From CAYPTI01 sp964413525 [NCBI: uncultured bacterium] (GTDB taxonomy: Bacteria; T1Sed10-126): DNA of 8,485 bases. Positions 6,316 through 8,485 of the stretch are shown here, piece by piece; position 1 is the first letter of the stretch, and each line of letters begins with the position of its first letter. Made by a program: the position numbers and the translations under genes. The notes under the pieces were generated by a model. That model did not search any database, was not told the origin of the DNA, and saw only the letters and a program-made list of their open reading frames with translations. The DNA lies in the NCBI GenBank assembly GCA_964413525.1, contig CAYPTI010000080.1, forward strand, positions 1 to 8,485, in the 5' to 3' direction.

Positions 6316-6975
6316 TTATTCCGCTCCCGAATCACTGATTTCCTGCAGATGCGTTAGTGTTTCGGCGGGCTCGGGTCGATTTTTGTAGTCGGCATTCACC
6401 CGAGCGTATTGAATGATTTGATCGGGATCCACAATGTATCTGGCCGGCAGTGGCAAGGTCCAGTCCCCGGAACCGTTGAACTCGGTCAAATCGCTGTCGA
6501 GTTCAAGGTAAAGCTTTTGTAGTTCCTCTGAAAGGCTGTGAACGATGCCAAACCGTCCAGCCACCCTATTGGAACGATCGGACAGAATGTCAAAGGAAAG
6601 ATTATGCTTTTGTTTCATTTTTCGATTGTACTCCGGGAGCTGAGGCGAAATGGCTACGAGTTCCGAACCCAGCGCCTTGAAATCTTCATAGCTGTCGTTC
6701 AGAGCATCCAGCTCTGCATTACAGTACGGTCACCACATGCCCCTGTAAAACGTGAGCACAACCGGATTGTCCGAAGTTAATTGCTGCAGCGAAATGGTTT
6801 GGCCATCGGTACTATCAAGCGAGAATTCGGGTGCCCGATCGCCGACATCATGGGCCCGATCAGCTATTCCCTCTTGTTCTAATTTATCAATAGCATCGTT
6901 CATAATTCGTATGGATTCCTCAGGTAAATGGCTGTTAATTTTTTCCTTTATACTCTTCAGTCGTTCCTTAAGCAA
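6316..6975 (-). CDS. Selenocysteine-containing peroxiredoxin-like protein (AhpC/TSA family), in-frame TGA read as Sec at residue 82
   Basis: A single frame runs from TTG 6975 to the TAA at 6316-6318, giving 219 residues with one internal TGA at 6732-6730. Residues 1-45 are a charged helix (LKERLKSIKEKINSHL...), then the thioredoxin fold starts at VGDRAPEFSLDSTDG. VVLTFYRGMW (72-81) is followed by TGA, then PYCNAELDAL. Cysteine homologues read RGxWCPYC here, so the TGA replaces the first, probably peroxidatic, Cys and leaves Cys85 as resolving residue (U-x-x-C). The downstream part (ELVAISPQ..., LSDRSNRVAGRFGIV, LPLPARYIVDPDQIIQYARVNADY) matches the rest of the ~215-residue family, so length and content are complete. 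GAGGTGA lies seven bases before the TTG start. A SECIS-like stem-loop begins right after the TGA. Alternatives are a point nonsense mutation or a base error. Ordinary gene callers would split it into 6730-6975 and 6316-6618. The predicted role is thiol-dependent peroxide or disulfide reduction. Confidence 0.88.
6687..6728 (-). promoter_or_regulatory. Bacterial SECIS element for the peroxiredoxin-like selenoprotein
   Basis: On the minus-strand mRNA, CAGAGC (6716-6711) pairs perfectly with GCUCUG (6705-6700) around the five-base loop UGGAU. Below it, separated by a symmetric AAUG/AACG internal loop, CUGU (6724-6721) pairs with ACAG (6695-6692). After one bulged C, CGUA (6728-6725) pairs with UAUG (6690-6687), including one G-U. 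The first loop G lies 21 bases after the UGA. Known bacterial SECIS hairpins have a G in the first two loop positions at roughly 16-37 bases from UGA, so this fits. The element lies wholly within the coding sequence, as expected for SelB-dependent Sec insertion in bacteria. Confidence 0.82.
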
Positions 6976-7041
6976 TGGTCCGTCACCTCAGAATGTGGTG
7001 ATGAGCGTGAAATTTCGAGATTCATCCAAACATACTTCTGC

Positions 7042-7069
7042 AATATAGGTTAAAATTCGTCCATCACAA
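7042..7069 (-). promoter_or_regulatory. Candidate sigma-70-type promoter of the selenoprotein gene
   Basis: On the minus strand TTGTGA (7069-7064) and TATATT (7047-7042) are separated by 16 bp. They match four and five of the six consensus bases. Transcription would start near 7035, leaving a leader of about 60 bases before the TTG start at 6975. This suggests the selenoprotein gene is expressed separately from the upstream thioesterase. Confidence 0.5.
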
Positions 7070-7111
7070 ATGAACACGGATGGTAGATGGATCAACTGAG
7101 GGATTCATCCG

Positions 7112-7525
7112 CTAGGATTTCTCGTTGAGCAGTCGGTTTCGGAGGTCCTCCGGCAGGGGTCGGGGACGGGTGGTCTCCCGGTCCACGAAAACACCCGACT
7201 GGGTGGCGGTGGAGACGGTTTCCCCGTCACTATCCCGGAGGAACTCGAACTCCAGTTCCCACGAGCTGCGACCCATGTCCAGAAGATTCATCAGGCCCCG
7301 GGCGCGGTCCTTGAGTCGGAGAGGTTTGTGGTAGTGAATGTCGGTGCCGGCCAGCACCGGACCCATGCCCAGTTCGTCTAATCGTTCCCAGGGAATGTAC
7401 TCATCGAGGAACCGCAACCTCAGGTCCTCCAGCCAGCGCACGTAGGTGATGTTGCTGACGATTCCCATGGCGTCGATGTCGTACATCCCGGGACGGAAGT
7501 TCATCTCAACCATCGGCTCTTTCAC
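7112..7525 (-). CDS. Acyl-CoA thioesterase, 4-hydroxybenzoyl-CoA thioesterase (hotdog fold) family
   Basis: The protein has about 137 residues from GTG 7525, preceded by AGGAAGG eight bases upstream. A TTG at 7573 would add 16 residues of low-complexity character and seems less likely. Residues 15-31 (YDIDAMGIVSNITYVRW) match the active-site helix of the YbgC/4-HBT/FadM hotdog thioesterases, with Asp18 as the probable catalytic acid. The remaining segments (VLAGTDIHYHKPLRLKD, WELEFEFLRDSDGETVS, ATQSGVFVDRETTRPRPLPEDLR) give the usual antiparallel strands and C-terminal tail. Such cytosolic enzymes hydrolyse acyl- or aroyl-CoA to free acid and CoA. The nearby acid-CoA ligase is the opposing activity, so the pair may control a CoA-ester pool. 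The 136-bp gap to the selenoprotein gene contains a promoter candidate, so a shared operon is uncertain. Substrate unknown. Confidence 0.86.
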   Translation of the reverse strand: MKEPMVEMNFRPGMYDIDAMGIVSNITYVRWLEDLRLRFLDEYIPWERLDELGMGPVLAGTDIHYHKPLRLKDRARGLMNLLDMGRSSWELEFEFLRDSDGETVSTATQSGVFVDRETTRPRPLPEDLRNRLLNEKS

Positions 7526-7878
7526 GCTATCGACCTTCCTTTTAATAGGGGGCGTCGACGGCTTAACGAGCAACGTTGGATTGTCTCCCCGAATGGAAAC
7601 TCATTCGACGGCCGCTGGCTTTGACAACCACCGATGGGACCGTGAATCGAATTCAAACAAACCGAGGAGCATCGACCACGTTCTCCTTCAAACCTCGATG
7701 TTGAACGGTATAGAACGGTAGCGGAAGCAACACAAGAAATCTACATGTTCATCAGGCGTCTGTTTGAAGTCCGGTCCCCGGCGTCCCCCCAACTGACTGC
7801 TCTCACTTGTTTGACGCTGCCGACCGGCGAGTCCCTCCGGAGATGACGAATTACACCACCGACGACCGGGACCGGATG

Positions 7879-8026
7879 AACTCATTCAGGCTCAGGCGGG
7901 CGTAAGCCGCCGTTGAGTTGACGTGCGAAAGAGGCTAGTGACATGTTCGCAGGGAACATCTTTCAGAGGCAGGAATCATTGGATGGAAGCGGTTTTAGGG
8001 CTCCTTCGCGAACCGATGGTTGCGAA
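7879..8026. other. Cluster of stem-loops, possible structured RNA or leader
   Basis: Three potential hairpins follow one another. In 7891-7917, CTCA pairs with TGAG outside two GGC/GCC pairings, with a bulged G and a GTAA tetraloop (7902-7905). An alternative outer stem AACTCA/TGAGTT is at 7879-7884 and 7914-7919. In 7943-7959, ATGTTC pairs with GAACAT, flanked by GAAAG (7927-7931) and CTTTC (7960-7964). In 8005-8026, TTCGC/GCGAA stacks on AACC/GGTT around a GAT loop with one bulged G. I recognise no known riboswitch or small RNA. Strand and function are unknown. Confidence 0.3.
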
Positions 8027-8149
8027 AGTGAGATCGGTGGAGAATGTTGGTTTGATGATCGAATACTTACCGTAGTATGTTATCCGGATTCACCCGTCCC
8101 CCGGCTTAATCAACTCTCGATTTCATCTTTACACCGAATCGTCAATCTT

Positions 8150-8177
8150 GTAGGTTCTCATTCGAATTCGTTCCTAC
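8150..8177. promoter_or_regulatory. 28-bp concentric dyad upstream of the ABC ATPase gene, candidate operator
   Basis: GTAGG (8150-8154) and CCTAC (8173-8177) flank the perfect 8-bp palindrome ATTCGAAT (8160-8167), and both inverted repeats share one centre. This shape suits a dimeric repressor or activator. It lies about 80 bp upstream of the ABC ATPase start. The cognate regulator is not visible. Confidence 0.35.
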
Positions 8178-8257
8178 CGGCGGTTCGATTTTGGCGACCG
8201 GCCACTTGGTTCCGTTCTATCCTACAGGCTGTCCGAAGAATCAATGGAGGCGACATG

Positions 8258-8485
8258 ATGACGTCCGAGTCCCCGGTCATCTCCATGCAGGGCATCTCCA
8301 AGCGGTTCCCCGGCGTCCAGGCCCTGGACGACGTGGATTTCGAGGTCGCGGAGGGGGAAATCCACGCTCTGCTCGGGGAGAACGGAGCCGGAAAGTCCAC
8401 CCTGATGAACATTCTGTTCGGACTTTACAGCCGGGACAAAGGTGAGATCCGGGTGCGGGGAGAAACGGTCGACATCCGGACCCCG
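8258..8485 (+). CDS. ABC transporter ATP-binding protein, sugar/nucleoside import type (partial, N-terminus)
   Basis: The first 76 residues are visible and the gene runs off the window end. GGAGG (8246-8250) lies seven bases before ATG 8258; the adjacent ATG at 8255 is an alternative. The protein begins with a typical nucleotide-binding domain: [21 protein letters not shown], then [19 protein letters not shown]. The Walker A loop GENGAGKST is at about residues 40-48, followed by [19 protein letters not shown]. The combination KRFPGVQAL...[20 protein letters not shown] is characteristic of the duplicated ATPases of the ribose/BMP-family (RbsA- or nucleoside-type) importers, which are usually about 500 residues with two ATPase domains. 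It would energise import through permeases expected downstream. It is not the obvious partner of the Leu/Ile/Val-type binding protein at 3188-4543. The transported substrate cannot be told from this fragment. Confidence 0.88.
   Translation, partial: MTSESPVISMQGISKRFPGVQALDDVDFEVAEGEIHALLGENGAGKSTLMNILFGLYSRDKGEIRVRGETVDIRTP

Larger units (their letters stand above)
7526..8257. other. Long divergent intergenic region upstream of the ABC ATPase gene
   Basis: About 730 bp carry no gene I can support. The short frames on either strand resemble no family. One plus-strand frame of about 66 codons (roughly 7647-7845) is open but has no start codon until midway and no ribosome-binding site. The region holds three stem-loop-forming segments (about 7879-7919, 7927-7964 and 8005-8026) and a concentric dyad at 8150-8177. 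No tRNA, including tRNA-Sec, could be folded from it by eye. Confidence 0.55.

Noticed and set aside
6316-6618. Separate small gene starting at ATG 6618
   Set aside because: The ATG has no ribosome-binding site, lies inside the peroxiredoxin-like fold, and its frame is continuous with the upstream half through the TGA. It is the C-terminal part of the selenoprotein.
6730-6975. Peroxiredoxin pseudogene broken by nonsense or frameshift
   Set aside because: Frame is unchanged across the TGA, the downstream half is fully conserved in character, the TGA falls exactly on the catalytic Cys, and a SECIS-like hairpin follows.
7647-7845. Plus-strand open frame of about 66 codons in the long intergenic region
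   Set aside because: No start codon near its beginning, no ribosome-binding site, and no recognisable family.
8040-8070. Fnr-type box around TTTGATGATCGAA
   Set aside because: The half-sites are separated by one base rather than four, so it does not have the Fnr/Dnr geometry.
7574-8254. tRNA-Sec gene (a CTTCAAA anticodon-loop-like string near 7686 and a GGTTCGATT string near 8182)
   Set aside because: The flanking bases do not form anticodon or T-arm stems and no acceptor stem could be found.

Overview
The window looks like a moderately G+C-rich bacterial chromosome segment. Genes for glutathione-dependent formaldehyde detoxification, siroheme-derived haem metabolism, Tat export and a selenoprotein point to a proteobacterial-type respiratory bacterium. 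No marker fixes the taxon. There are no mobile elements, CRISPR arrays or recognisable tRNA/rRNA genes.

Layout. (1) 1-270 (+): C-terminal end of S-formylglutathione hydrolase. (2) 410-1405 (-): two-repeat siroheme decarboxylase of the NirD/NirL-AhbA/AhbB type. A 367-bp divergent region separates it from (3) a DUF2249-type protein at 1773-2348 (+) and a Crp/Fnr-family regulator at 2465-3145 (+). This trio is typical of a denitrification / haem d1 neighbourhood, although no nitrite reductase gene lies in the window. (4) On the minus strand, reading leftward from 7525: a hotdog-fold acyl-CoA thioesterase, a peroxiredoxin-like protein, an AMP-forming acyl-CoA ligase and a Tat-exported solute-binding protein. 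The last two, with the thioesterase, suggest uptake and CoA-activation of an organic (possibly aromatic) acid. (5) A gene-free stretch of about 730 bp with several inverted repeats. (6) 8258-8485 (+): the start of a sugar/nucleoside-type ABC transporter ATPase.

The most notable item is the peroxiredoxin-like gene (6316-6975, minus). It appears as two fragments because an in-frame TGA (6730-6732) sits exactly where the family has the first cysteine of its WCPYC redox motif. The same frame continues past the TGA and encodes the rest of the protein. A stem-loop with the geometry of a bacterial SECIS element starts immediately 3' of the TGA (about 6687-6728). I therefore read it as one 219-residue selenoprotein with a Sec-Pro-Tyr-Cys centre, not as two genes or a pseudogene. 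TGA is used as an ordinary stop elsewhere (410-412), so this is not global code reassignment.

Several starts were adjusted from ribosome-binding sites: the solute-binding protein (ATG 4543), the thioesterase (GTG 7525), and the ligase and peroxiredoxin (TTG starts behind GAGGTGA).
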